Of a stretch of 64,000 bases of DNA, positions 34,901 through 45,224 are shown piece by piece. Numbering within the stretch: position 1 is the first letter of the stretch; the number at the start of each line of letters is the position of its first letter. The notes beneath the pieces were generated by a model. It did no database searches. It was not told the DNA's origin and worked only from the letters and a program-made list of their open reading frames with translations. Position numbers and translations under genes: made by a program. The DNA is taken from contig JASJFT010000134.1 in NCBI GenBank assembly GCA_030770425.1, forward strand, positions 1 through 64,000, in the 5' to 3' direction. Source of the DNA: Darksidea phi (taxonomy: Eukaryota > Ascomycota > Dothideomycetes > Pleosporales > Lentitheciaceae).

Positions 34901-35945
34901 TGGCCGGGTCGACGTCGACTTAGGGGATAGGGATGGACGAACACCGCTATCATACGCGGCGGAGAACGGGCACAAGGCGGTGGTCAAGCTACTACTCGAT
35001 ACTGGTCGGGTTGATGTCGACTCGAACGATAATTATAGACGAACACCACTATTATGGGCAGCGGAGAACGGGCAAGAGGCGGTAGTCAAGCTACTACTCG
35101 ATACAGGCCAGGTCGACGTCGACTCGAAGGATTATCTTCAAGGACAAACACCGCTATCATGCGCGGCGATGAACGGGCAAGAGGCGGTGGTCAAGATACT
35201 ACTCGATACTGGCCGAGTTGACGTCAACTCGGAGGATAAGGATAGACGAACACTACTATTATACGCGGCGAGGAACGGGCAGGAGGTAGTGGTCAAGCTA
35301 CTACTCGATACAGGCCAGGTCGACGTCGACTCGAAGGATTGGTATGGGGATACACCGATATCATGGGCGGCGAGGAACGGGCACGAGGCAGTAGTCAAGC
35401 TACTACTCGATACAGGCCAGGTCGGCATCGACTCGAAGGATAATTTTCAAGGACAAACACCGCTATCATGCGCGGCGCAGAACGGGCAAGAGGCGGTGGT
35501 CAAGCTACTACTCGATACTGGCCAGGTAGACGTCGGCTCGAAGGATAGGGATAGAAAAACACCGCTATTATGGGCGGCGCAGAACGGGCACAAGGCGGTG
35601 GTCAAGCTACTACTCGATACTGGCCGAGTTGACGTCAACTCGGATGATAAGGATAGAAAAACACCGCTATTATACGCGGCGAGGAACGGGCATGAGGCAG
35701 TGGTCAAGCAACTACTCGATACAGGCCAGGTCGACGTCAACTCGAAGGATCGGTATGGGGATACACCGCTATTATACGCGGCGATGAAAGGGAACGAGGC
35801 GGTAGTCAAGCTACTACTCGATACTAGCCGGGTCGACGTCGACTCGAAGGATCGGTATGGGGATACACCGCTATTATACGCGGCGATGAAAGGGAACGAG
35901 GCGGTAGTCAAACTACTAGCATTATACGGTACCGTCTCCAAATAA
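31908..35945 (+). CDS. NLR-like protein: purine-phosphorylase-type domain, NACHT, 12 ankyrin repeats
   Basis: Exons 31908-33003, 33054-33873 and 33929-35945 join in frame into 1310 residues. A basic N-terminus precedes a PNP/UDP nucleoside-phosphorylase-like domain (YTVGWVCALPKEQTAA, VGLMVGIGGGVS, LCVEMEAAGLM; about 45-350). A NACHT ATPase follows with Walker A GIPGAGKT (about 441-448) and Walker B VIVDALDECDD. A helical region has HYTTQEYFE. The tail is 12 ankyrin repeats of 34-35 residues (about 895-1300). Fungal NLRs of this build are thought to sense non-self and trigger responses including cell death; the PNP-like part is the presumed effector. All key motifs are present and no frame break is seen, unlike most accessory genes nearby. 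AT-rich blocks flank it on both sides. Confidence 0.9.
34700..35920 (+). repeat. Near-identical ankyrin-coding DNA repeats (12 units of 102-105 bp)
   Basis: The unit encodes LLLDTGQVDVDSKD, a variable 4-6 residue loop, TPLLWAA and NGHEAVVK. Twelve units follow one another with very high DNA identity outside a few variable codons (DRDRK, NYRR, YLQGQ, KDRR, WYGD, NFQGQ, RYGD). Units carrying the extra codon (FQGQ/LQGQ) recur at intervals, and the last two are almost the same. Such high internal conservation points to recent unit duplication or ongoing exchange between units. Confidence 0.9.
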
Positions 35946-37423
35946 GCTATATACTAACTTCACCTTTTCCCCGCCCACCACCTCTACTACCTTCTTTCAA
36001 TATATTGTCGAGTAGCAATATATCGAGACAAACCCCCTCTCCTAGGAGCCTAGGCCACCACCCGGCGTAACGCTACGTTAGCTTCTAGGCTGATTATATT
36101 TTCTATAATTCTAATTACCTTATTATATTTTAATATTTCGATATCTCACGTAATAGTATAGGTAGTAAGTATACGATAATAATAGCCCCTAATTTACTAA
36201 TAATATATATAGATAGTTAAATACGCCAATAATATCGGATTCCCTACTAATAACGATAGTAAGCCTTTCTAGCTAGGTGTCCCCGTCGTCCTCCGTCTTA
36301 CCTATCCCTACTAGTTCTAACTAGGCTTTGTAGTTCGGTAGTATATATTATTACTCGTCGTCTTAATATTAGAAATATTATATTATCTCGTCGTACTATA
36401 TATAGCTCTATAACTCTATTATTATATATAAGATATAGATATAATACCTCTACTATATATAAACTTCTACTATATTTCGTATAAATCTTATAAAGGGACT
36501 CTTACTATATAAATTTAAATTAGATATCGTAATAAATAGTATAGAAGAATAGTATACTAGTATAAAGGATAGTCGACTCGTACCCGCTATAGAGTTATAA
36601 AGGAGTAATTTATATTTACCGTAGGAGAAAGACTTTAAAGTATATATTATTACTATTAAGTAGAGTTCTATATAATAGATACTATAAGCTTCTAAATATC
36701 GACTTTAGCTATATAACGAAGGCCTAAAGTTTTCTTAATTATTTTAGCTCTCGATTAAACGTCTATATTATACTTAAGTATAATCTTAAGTATAGTTTAT
36801 ATATACGTCTATATTCTATATAATAAAACGATAAGTTTCTAATAGCGATAACTAGTAATCCTCTCGCTATAGCGCTTATAGCGTAAAGTACTACTAACCC
36901 TCGTATATACTTATAACCAACCCCTCCTATATCTATTATAATAGAAACTTATACTAGTTAAAGAAGTACTCTACTTTACTCTATATAGTAATTAACTCCT
37001 AAGGCGTCTAAATCATCGCTTTAGTACTAGGTAGTAAACTATATAGCGATCTATAATCTTAGAGATAAGAGTTGTATCTTTAATATTATAAAGTATATAT
37101 AGGAATAATTATTAGACTTAGGGGAGGGGTTTGTAAGTAGTCGGTAGAATGAATAGCTAGATAAAACTAGTACTCAGGATAACGTACAAATAACGGTGTA
37201 ATAATATTAGCTGTACGGCGTAAGGACGGAGTTTTCGTAGAATAAGGAGTTTTTAAGCCCCGCGTGTATATATACTAGACGCTTAAGCATTAGGTTACAG
37301 TATCGAAGCATTGAACAAATAGATAAATAGCTTGAATCGTCTCCACGCTTCCTAAATAATGCTGACTAAAATGACGACCACCACCATGTCCCCTATATGC
37401 TCTTCTCCACCCACAATGCTGAC
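35946..37423. other. AT-rich gene-free block, probable RIP-degraded repeat
   Basis: From about 36080 to 37250 the sequence is very AT-rich, with frequent TATA and TAATA strings and no open frames beyond chance. It looks like an old mobile element destroyed by RIP, though no coding remnant can be read. The first 130 bp after the NLR stop are of normal composition. Confidence 0.6.
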
Positions 37424-38010
37424 TTAGCACGACGGACCCTTCCCTTGATCCTTCTGCAATGCGGCATAGTTCTTCTTCTCATGATCGATAATGGCTTGCA
37501 CCTTCGCCGCACTAGCGGAACTTGGATCAAACTTGTACCCCAGCCATTCCTTTGCTAAACGGCGTGCGAGTTCGAGACCGATGACACGTTCGCCCATGCA
37601 AAGCACCTGGGCGTCGTTGGAGAGAATGGCACGTTCGACGGAGAAGGAGTCGTGCGCTGTTACAGCGCGGATTGTTGGGACCTATTGGAGGGGGACGTCA
37701 GTATCGATTCACTGGGGGTTACGGGAGGAACTGAAAGTACCTTGTTAGCGGAAATGGCAACACCGAGACCAGTGCCGCAGATGAGAATGGCGCGGTCTGC
37801 CTTTCCTTCCGCGACGAGTTTTGCAGCGTCCACGGCGATGTGAGGGTATGCCGTCTTGTCCGTGTTTTCGGGTACGCCGACATCCTGCACCGATTCTACA
37901 CGAGGGTCCTTTTCTAGGTCCTTGATTATCGCTTTCTTATACGATACTCCGGCGTCGTCGCAGCCGATTGCCAGGCGGAGGGGTTTATCGTGAGGCGCTG
38001 ATGATGCCAT
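37424..38010 (-). CDS. rpiB: RpiB/LacA-LacB family sugar-phosphate isomerase
   Basis: Exon 1 (38010-37741) and exon 2 (37681-37424) give 175 residues, close to the family's usual length. [11 protein letters not shown] starts the Rossmann-like fold; [20 protein letters not shown] contains the family's catalytic-loop Cys and the phosphate-binding GTGLG. The second exon continues [30 protein letters not shown]. The family interconverts ribose-5-phosphate and ribulose-5-phosphate or related sugar phosphates such as erythrulose-4-phosphate in the cytosol. Fungi often use the RpiB-type enzyme for non-ribose substrates, so the substrate is left open. The gene lies 20 bp downstream of another minus-strand gene. 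Confidence 0.9.
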
Positions 38011-38030
38011 TTCGAGTATGTCGTAGGGGG

Positions 38031-38432
38031 TTATAGATCGCTAGTATCGTACTCTTCCCAGATCCTATTCTTCTTGCTCTCACTACTCCTATTTCCGACG
38101 CTGCTTGTCTTCTTCACAACAGTCCAGTTCCCGTCGCTAGAAGGTTTCGTATGGCCTTTCTCGCTACGATGCGTCTCGTACTCGATCTCGCCTTCCGCGG
38201 TATGCACCTTCTTTCCTGTCCCGTCAATTACGCCTTCAACAGCTCTATTGACGACTTTTTCGAACGGCTTCGTTACGAACTCCAGCCGTGTGTTTCCGAC
38301 CGTCGGTCCGCTAGATTCAAGTACCTTCACTCTATTGTTCTCGTCTTTATCACGGTCTTCAACGCGCTGGTAGACGTGATCGGCCTCGGTGTCGAGATTG
38401 AGCGAAAAGTGTGCCCGTTTTGGTGGTGCCAT
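38031..38432 (-). CDS. Hypothetical protein, 133 residues
   Basis: A single exon from ATG 38432 ([20 protein letters not shown]) to the stop at 38031. The protein is hydrophilic and charged, with [31 protein letters not shown] in the middle; no signal peptide, membrane segment or known domain. That it is a real gene is supported by a decayed relative at 62045-62255 whose recognisable pieces match this protein in order (FSLNLD.., [18 protein letters not shown]). Confidence 0.6.
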   Translation of the reverse strand: MAPPKRAHFSLNLDTEADHVYQRVEDRDKDENNRVKVLESSGPTVGNTRLEFVTKPFEKVVNRAVEGVIDGTGKKVHTAEGEIEYETHRSEKGHTKPSSDGNWTVVKKTSSVGNRSSESKKNRIWEEYDTSDL

Positions 38433-38835
38433 TTGAAGGTAGGTGGGAGGATGCGTGTTATATGATGTAAGGATAGATTAGGTGCGGTGCCGTGTCGGTG
38501 GCGGCGCCGGTCCGAGCACTTTAGGCACATTTGGACGAGCGGAGATGCCGTTTCAGGTGTTCCGAGACGATTGCCCCGCCCTCGAGCATCGACCATCGAC
38601 CATCGACCATCGACCATCGGCGGTGGCCCGTGGCGGGGTACAAAGGTCTCGAGACGAGGTTCACGGTGGAAATAGCGAGTAGTTGACGGGAAAAGTTTAG
38701 ATGAGGATGTTGTGGTGTATATGCTGGTAGATGTCTTCCTTTATAGTGTAGAACAAATGCATATAACAAGATGCAACCCATGCAGTTCACATAGCCGCCC
38801 AGCTGTCTCTGCATTACCCCGTACAGCTCTGATAT
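38433..38835. repeat. Intergenic with 7-bp tandem repeat
   Basis: 38587-38619 is a tandem repeat of catcgac (nearly five copies). The surrounding 400 bp have only short frames. The region lies upstream of the 133-residue gene and downstream of the M3 peptidase. Confidence 0.7.
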
Positions 38836-41223
38836 CTATTGCGAAATACCCAACTCCTTATAGAAAGCCTCCGTGCTCGGTTTTCTCCCCAGGAACTCCT
38901 CTAGAATAGCCATCTCCTCTTGCGATCCACCACGCTCTAGCACCGTATGCCTGTACCGACGGCCCTCCTTGCCGTTCATAGGATTCTCCTTGAAGACGCT
39001 GTAGAACATGTCTGTGGAATAGACCTGGGAGGAGAGGTAGCCGTAGTATCTGCAACTCTCATTAGTACACGTGCGCTGGATGGGGAGAAAAACGCCTTAC
39101 CCTGCATCATAACCGCCGATCAGATGCCCAAATGTAGCCTGCCCGTTGCCCCACGTCCAATCACCGCCGAGCGCCTCCGGACCATCAAGTTGCGAGATCT
39201 CCTTTCGCAGCCTGTTATACGTAGTCGTGATATCCAACTCCTCGAGCTCCGCGTGACTCTTCGGCTCATGCATCGTCATATCGAACATGCCAAAGTGTAG
39301 CTGCCTCAAGTTAAACAGCGCATCATTGACATGCTTCGTGTTGATCAGATTCGCAATCAGCGAATTGGGAATCTGCTCCGACGGCTTCTTGTCGGAGCCA
39401 GACGACTCCTTGTACGCAGCCTCGTACTCCGGTGAGAGGTGCGAGTAGTGGTGGGACAGGGAGCGCAGCTGGGAGGGCGTCCAGCACCAGTTTTCGAGCA
39501 TCTGGCTAGGTGCTTCGACAAAGTCGCGGACGGTGTTTGTGCCGTGGAAACGCGAGTACGTGGTGCGGGAGACCAGGTCGTGGATACCGTGTCCGAGCTC
39601 GTGGAAGAGGGTGACGACCTCTTCATGCTTGAGCAGTGAGGGCTTCTTGGGGGTTGGCTTGGAGAAATTGCACACAAGAGCCGTGGCCGGGTAGCGGCGC
39701 TTGCCGTTCTCGTCAATGTACCCGGGCTGGAGGTTGAAGTTGGCGGCATGGCCGTACTTGCCGTCGCGCGGGAACAGGTCGAGGTAGAGATAGCCGACGA
39801 AGCCGGAGCCCTCGCCTTCGTCATCCCACACGCTAAAGACCTGGACGTCCTCATGCCAGACAATGTCCGAAGCCTTGCCTCCATTCGCAAGCGCAGCTCG
39901 GTCCTCGCCCACAATCTCGACAAACACCAAGCCGAAGAGCTCCTCAAAAATCTTCAGCATGCCCTGGATGGTGGTCTGGAGAGGGAAATACTCGGCAATG
40001 ACCTGCTGATCGAGAGAGAACTCCTTCTCCAGCAGCAGACGGTCATAGTACCGGTGATCCCAGAGGAAGTACCTCTCCGCCGTGCCATCGTCGATTCCAC
40101 GATCCTTCAGGTCCTGCTTCTTGAGCTCCAGCAGCTTGTCGATCTCCTTCTTGCCGCCCGGAGCAAGACGCGTGCGCAGGTCTGCCAGGAAGTCATCCAC
40201 CGTCTTGGGCAGCTTCGCCATCTTGTCCTCTATCCGGAACTCGGCATGGTTGTTGTAACCCAGAAGACGGGCTGCTTCGTCTCGCAGTAGTATGGCTTCC
40301 CGGAACAAAGGCACGTTGTCGTTGCACTTGTTCTCGTTCGCGACGAAGACGCGCTTGCGCGTGTTGGCGTTGGTGGCGTACTTGAGCGTCGGGAAGAGAT
40401 CGGGGTACTTGAACGTGAGCCAGACCTTGCCCTCGTGCTCGCCCTCGCCCTTTTTCAGAGACGACACGAGGTCCTCGGGTACGCCGTCCAGCTCCTCGGC
40501 GGTGAGCCACAGGCCGCCCTGCTCCTCGTTGAGGTTCTTCTGGAATTTGATGCTGATCTCGCTCAGGCGCTTCTTGATCTCCTTGAAGCGGTCCCGCTTC
40601 TCGCCCGCGGGTATGCTCAGTCCGTTGCGGATGTACGACTTGTGGTCCTTCTCGAGCAGCCGCTGCGACTCGGGCTCCAGCGGCTCCTTCTTCTTCAGCG
40701 CGGCGTCGAGCAGGTTGAAGACGTCCTCTCGCATGCTCGACTCGATACCAAAGTCGTCCAGCAGCTTCTCGGCCTCGGTAGAGGCATCCCGCAGGGTCTT
40801 GTCGGTGGACACGGCCTGGTAGAAGCCAATGATGTGTGACTCGATGGCCATTTTGTTGTCGTCGCGGGCGACGGGGAGCACGACGGACGCGAAGTCAGCC
40901 TTTTCGGGCGTAACATTCTTGACGATGTCGTCCTGGACCTTTCGCGACCGCTCGATCAGCCTCTTCGTATCCTCGATCAAACTACTCGGCGTCGCGGTGA
41001 AGGTGGGCGGCAGTTGCGGGGGCTTCCGGTACTGGCCGGGCGCCATGCTGCTGTTCATAAGCGGGCGCTGGGCCTGCGTCTGGAATGAAAGACGGCTCGG
41101 CTTCAGGGAGCTCAGGATTGAGGGCGCGCGGATGCCGAAGCGGAGGGAAGCCAGAGTGGCGGAGAAGGCAATGAAGAGGGCGACGGCGATCAAGAAGATC
41201 CGAGAGTAGCGTGAGGAAGCCAC
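38836..41223 (-). CDS. PRD1: M3-family zinc metallopeptidase (saccharolysin/thimet oligopeptidase type)
   Basis: Exons 41223-39101 and 39049-38836 join into 778 residues, a little longer than typical cytosolic members. The zinc site HELGH (about residue 541) lies in the expected context VVTLFHELGHGIHDL, with FVEAPSQMLENW downstream providing the third ligand region. The family cleaves short peptides, and yeast and mould members work in the cytosol and intermembrane space. The N-terminus adds a hydrophobic anchor (RIFLIAVALFIAFSATL) before a Met at about residue 56 where a cytosolic form could begin. So this gene may make an anchored or organelle-targeted form, a cytosolic form, or both. No frame break is seen. 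The codon usage is GC-rich and unlike the accessory genes. Confidence 0.92.
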
Positions 41224-42347
41224 GGTGGTGGGGTTATGCGTAGACTCTATACATGGAAGGTGCGACCGCGATTGTTTGTGGGGATTGGAATTGGGAGGGG
41301 GACTCGACTGCGACGGGCGCTGTGCAGTAAAAAGGATAGGGGAATAGGGATGTAGTGAGATTCGGCGGCTAACTGCTGGCTGAGGGCGCTGGGGCGCAGG
41401 GTGACGGCGACTCTCGCGAGTCCGCAGATGCAGGTTGACGCCGGGGTGCCGCCCGGCTAGTTGGTCTTGCCTCCATAAGGCTAGCGTTCCCCAACTTCAA
41501 ACGTAAGGCGGGCACCCGCCGCACGCTTCCGGTGGACGTACATGCATGCCGCCCACGTTAGAACTTGAGTCTGCTTTGAACTAGACGCTTACTACCGCCC
41601 TTGCTTCTCACCAGTATTCGTCTATCTACAGGTCATTTGGCTCTCGCCCTACCAGAAATATACGATGTGAGTAGCTCGGCCGGTTCATTGATTCGGTTGA
41701 TCTTGTCTAAGGTTACAATCGTGATTCGCTCTTCGAGCCAGGTCTTGGGCCTTCGAGGCCAATATTACGCTCGGCCTTGCTACATCCGCCAATAGGAGAC
41801 ATGTTCAATCTTGAACCTGCTCGCTAACCGGAACAATCACGTGACTAAATCGCACTAGCTCTTTCGTAGCTAGGACTCTCATGGACTTCATTGTTTAACT
41901 TAGATTGCACGTCTCCCCCTTCCGGTTTGTACCCATTTTAGTTCCCGCAGTGGGCCCTGTTCCGGTACTTGGGAGGCCTGATCTGCTTGCAATCCGTGCT
42001 CGAACCGTTTTAGCGCTCCCGGCCGGTGGCAACAACTCTCTCAATCATCACAACCTTATACCTCCTACACGATTTGGAACAATGTAACGCCCCTCGCACA
42101 AGGTCTGTGCTGGTGCGGATCGGCCATCCTCCCTGTTAGCGGTCGCGACACAATGTACCACACTAGTGTTCTAATCGCTGCTTTAACCAGTGAGTATGCT
42201 TACGCCTCTTGCTTACCTATGACACTCAACCGCAACTATAAAATCCATTTGGAAGTAGTCTTAGATTGATTGAATACCAAGTTGAGCTTGAGTTGGCTGC
42301 TAACTTTGCCTGAAAAATCGGAACTGCATTTACTTTACATTAGGAAT
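41224..42347. other. Intergenic, nothing recognised
   Basis: 1.1 kb upstream of the M3 peptidase. The first 250 bp should include its promoter. No frame with domain content, no RNA gene and no repeat was recognised. Confidence 0.5.
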
Positions 42348-42827
42348 TCATATGTCATGCTCACTGTTACTACGCAGTGCATCCAAGATGTCGGCAATAC
42401 TGCGATACCTGTTGCTGGTACGCCCGAAAACTGCTTTAACACCAAAGAGAGCCTGTTCGTATAAAACCTTTGCTTCCTGCGTTCTGCCAGTCCGCTGGAA
42501 GAGAATTGCCATATTTTGAGCTGTGTTAAGTGCCGGTATATACGTCTTCACTGCTTCTTGGCCAAGTACGTTCTTATAGCCTTACAGCGCTCATAAGTAC
42601 ATTTTCTCCGCCTCATCAAGCCGTCCCAGGTCCGCGTAGAGCAAGCCCAAGTTATCGGCCGTCGAGAGTGTTGATGTATGGTCTGGTCCCCATGCCTTCT
42701 CGCGGCCTTGCAGCGCTCGCAAGTACATCTTCTCCGCCTCGTCAAGCTATCCCAGGGATTTGTAGAGGCTGCCCAAGTTGTTGACCGTGTCGAGTGTTGA
42801 TGTATGGTCTGGCCCCCATGCCTTCTC
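42348..42827 (-). pseudogene. Tetratricopeptide-repeat remnant with three stops
   Basis: The minus strand reads as consecutive TPR units of the kind found in the tails of fungal NB-ARC/kinesin-light-chain-like proteins: EKAWGPDHTSTLDTVNNLGS, LDEAEKMYLRALQGREKAWG, TSTLSTADNLGLLYADLGRL and NMAILFQRTGRTQEAKVLYE. It ends at TGA 42348. Three stops interrupt it: TAG at 42747-42749 (expected Gln in LGQLDEAE), TGA at 42591-42593 (expected Arg) and TAA at 42582-42584 (expected Gln). Each is one C-to-T change from CAG, CGA or CAA. The upstream NTPase domain is not present, so this is only the 3' end of a former gene. Confidence 0.8.
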
Positions 42828-43553
42828 TCCCAGGCTGTTTTCTGAGTCCATGGTTCCCTCTCTCGTCACATACTTGGCCCTCTTTGCTTTCCTCGAATGG
42901 ATTTTTGGTCGTCCACCGTTTGTTCAGGCGATGTCTGTGATCTCAGCGATACGCGCCCGAGCGCCCCTAGAACCCACCGGAATGAGTGCTTATGCAGCGG
43001 CGAAGGATATTGGCGCCAAAACGACGGCTGGAGCCTGGCGCGTTTGAGAGCCTAATCCGTATCGATCCCAAGATCGTGGCGAGTATTTCCGGAATTCAGA
43101 CTACAGGCTACGTTACACTCCCAAGCCCCCATTCCGCTCCTTTGCCTGGTATATTGGACTCTCCAAGCTGCTTCGGCGACTTTAAACCCGCGCAACTCAC
43201 ACACATCCGGGTATTTGCGTATATTCTCGTGTTGTAGTAGGAAAGAGTAAGAGGGAGTGGCAGGAGACGTAATGGTGATGCCTTTTAAAGACCAGGGCCT
43301 ACTCGCAAAGTAATAAGCTTGCATTGGACTAAGTACAAGATGACTTGAGAACTGTGACCAGGTTCTGTGGAAGCTTGACTCATGTTCGATTATCATCAAG
43401 TAATGAGCGGACCCTCCAAGGTAAGAATTCCCATACATTACGGATCGTGAAGAAAGGAGCGTGGACCCCGTCATCTACCCCAGCAATTTTGACCCCCCGA
43501 AGCCCCTTCGCCCTAACCATGGACTCTCTGCTTAGGGGATACCCCTCGCTTAT
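42828..43553. other. Intergenic, nothing recognised
   Basis: About 730 bp between the TPR remnant and the membrane-protein gene. Short frames on both strands without domain content. Confidence 0.5.
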
Positions 43554-45224
43554 CTAGGGTCCAGAAGGCCCATTATCACCCTCGAGGCGCGCATCGTCGT
43601 GTTCGGAATGGGTATCACCACATTCAGTACGCGCATCCTCACAATCGGGGTTGGTATACGGGCTTCCTAGGAGTGTTCTTGTGCTGCTCGACCGGATGTC
43701 TGGTGTGCTCTTTTCCTTCTGAGCGATCATAGGACTGTACTCCCCGTCACGCATCCGCACAGGAGCATACCCTTCGACACAACCTTCACAGTAGTTCATC
43801 GTCTTGTCTTTCCAGGTGGTTCTCTGGTCCAGAAGATGCTTGAACAGTCCCCACGCGGTCTGGAACAGTGTCAGGGTCGCAACAATGACCACCAAAACGA
43901 CCGTCGAGGTACCTTTCTTCCCTGGTACCGAGCACGTGTATAGAGCATCGATGGTTGCATTCTTGGTGCCCAACTTCCCGGTTTTGCTTCTGAGCCTTGC
44001 ATATGCCTCCTGGAATCGGACGGCTGTCTTTGCGCTAGGCCATTCCCCGGGTGGCGCAATGCCCATGAACTCCCACCACCCGGGATTCGAGGAGTTGTAG
44101 TCAAGAGGTGCACCGGATATGCGATTGAAGTCATCGTTTCCCGGATTGAGAGCGTATTGTAGCAGCTCACTGTCCAAAAGGATATTGTTTGGCTTGCTGC
44201 TGCCCAAGTCGGCCAGGATAAGTGAGCGAAAAACTTTTGCAAAGAACAGCCCTTCTGTTAGCGGTCGCGACTTCGAAAACGATGCATTATTGTATAGCAT
44301 GCTGGGCTTGAGGCCTTGTTCCTCCATAGTTTCTCTTATGCCAGTATTGGGGTCGAGAAAGTAAAACCAGTTGTTGAAGAGTGAAGCGTTCTTTATCGAA
44401 GTCTCGCTCGTGTCCGGGTGCGTCTCGTACGAGAGCCTAGCGCGCGAGCACACGGGACTATTCTCGTCAGAATCCGGCAGTGGCCCCGATATAACATAAA
44501 GGGTGCCGACAAAATACGGATTCATAAGCCTGGCACCCCACCAAAGCGATGCGTGGTCCATGGCATTGTCTATGGCCATAAACTTGAAACTCTCCGTAGC
44601 GGTCAGATATTCGGTTCTGAACGACAGTTTGAAGCTGCCCTCGTCTGTGGTAATGTTGCAGGACACTGATGCATCTGCCTTGCTCGTTTGCCAAGGCTCC
44701 CAGCGATAGTCTTTACTGGGCTTGGCGAAGCCATTGTTGATTAAAGAAAGTCCGATATCGTTGATCTCGCAGTTTGTGAGTATATTGTTGTGGTACGCTA
44801 CCGAGGCGAGTGGCCCCTCATAGCTTTCGATCGTCTGAACGGTATACTGGAGGCCGCGATTCGTGGTGAGAAACTGGTGGCCTATCTGTATCTCGACTTT
44901 CTGGCACTTCGGCTCGAGTGCATCGTCACCCCAGGTGAAGATCGGATTGTTGTACCAGTGCCGCCGTGATTCAGTTGTATTGAGATCGTGAGTGTAGGCC
45001 AGTCGCTTGTCGTATCCGTTGGTAGCAAGGTTGATCACGGCAAGGCCACCGAACAAGACTACTGAGAGGATAACAACCGATTTCTTGAAATGCTTGAAAC
45101 GCTTCCCGTAAGGGTATGGTCGTGTAATGTTGTAAGAAAGTTCATCCTCCACCAGATGACTGGCGAACTCATGAATGTTCGAGAACGTGAGGGCCTTTGG
45201 CCACGAGAAGAATGAAATACCCAT
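43554..45224 (-). CDS. Two-pass membrane protein of unknown function, 556 residues
   Basis: A single uninterrupted exon with ATG at 45224. A short cytosolic N-terminus is followed by a transmembrane helix (VVILSVVLFGGLAVINLA, about 49-68). Next is a large presumed extracellular domain with several NxS/T sites and scattered Cys (CQKVEIQIGHQFLTTNRGLQ, ASLWWGARLMNPYFVG), a second helix (STVVLVVIVATLTLFQ, about 435-455), and a charged cytosolic tail. I do not recognise a named family; proteins of this general plan are common in filamentous ascomycetes. No frame break is seen. Confidence 0.8.
   Translation of the reverse strand: MGISFFSWPKALTFSNIHEFASHLVEDELSYNITRPYPYGKRFKHFKKSVVILSVVLFGGLAVINLATNGYDKRLAYTHDLNTTESRRHWYNNPIFTWGDDALEPKCQKVEIQIGHQFLTTNRGLQYTVQTIESYEGPLASVAYHNNILTNCEINDIGLSLINNGFAKPSKDYRWEPWQTSKADASVSCNITTDEGSFKLSFRTEYLTATESFKFMAIDNAMDHASLWWGARLMNPYFVGTLYVISGPLPDSDENSPVCSRARLSYETHPDTSETSIKNASLFNNWFYFLDPNTGIRETMEEQGLKPSMLYNNASFSKSRPLTEGLFFAKVFRSLILADLGSSKPNNILLDSELLQYALNPGNDDFNRISGAPLDYNSSNPGWWEFMGIAPPGEWPSAKTAVRFQEAYARLRSKTGKLGTKNATIDALYTCSVPGKKGTSTVVLVVIVATLTLFQTAWGLFKHLLDQRTTWKDKTMNYCEGCVEGYAPVRMRDGEYSPMIAQKEKSTPDIRSSSTRTLLGSPYTNPDCEDARTECGDTHSEHDDARLEGDNGPSGP

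Noticed and set aside
34700..35920. Regular repeats considered as a CRISPR-like array
   Set aside because: Units are 102 bp or more, directly adjacent, in frame and encode ankyrin repeats; there are no spacers, and the host is a fungus.
34727..35941. Long minus-strand frames rich in Ser/Thr across the ankyrin region
   Set aside because: They are mirror images of the ankyrin-coding repeats and have no independent support.
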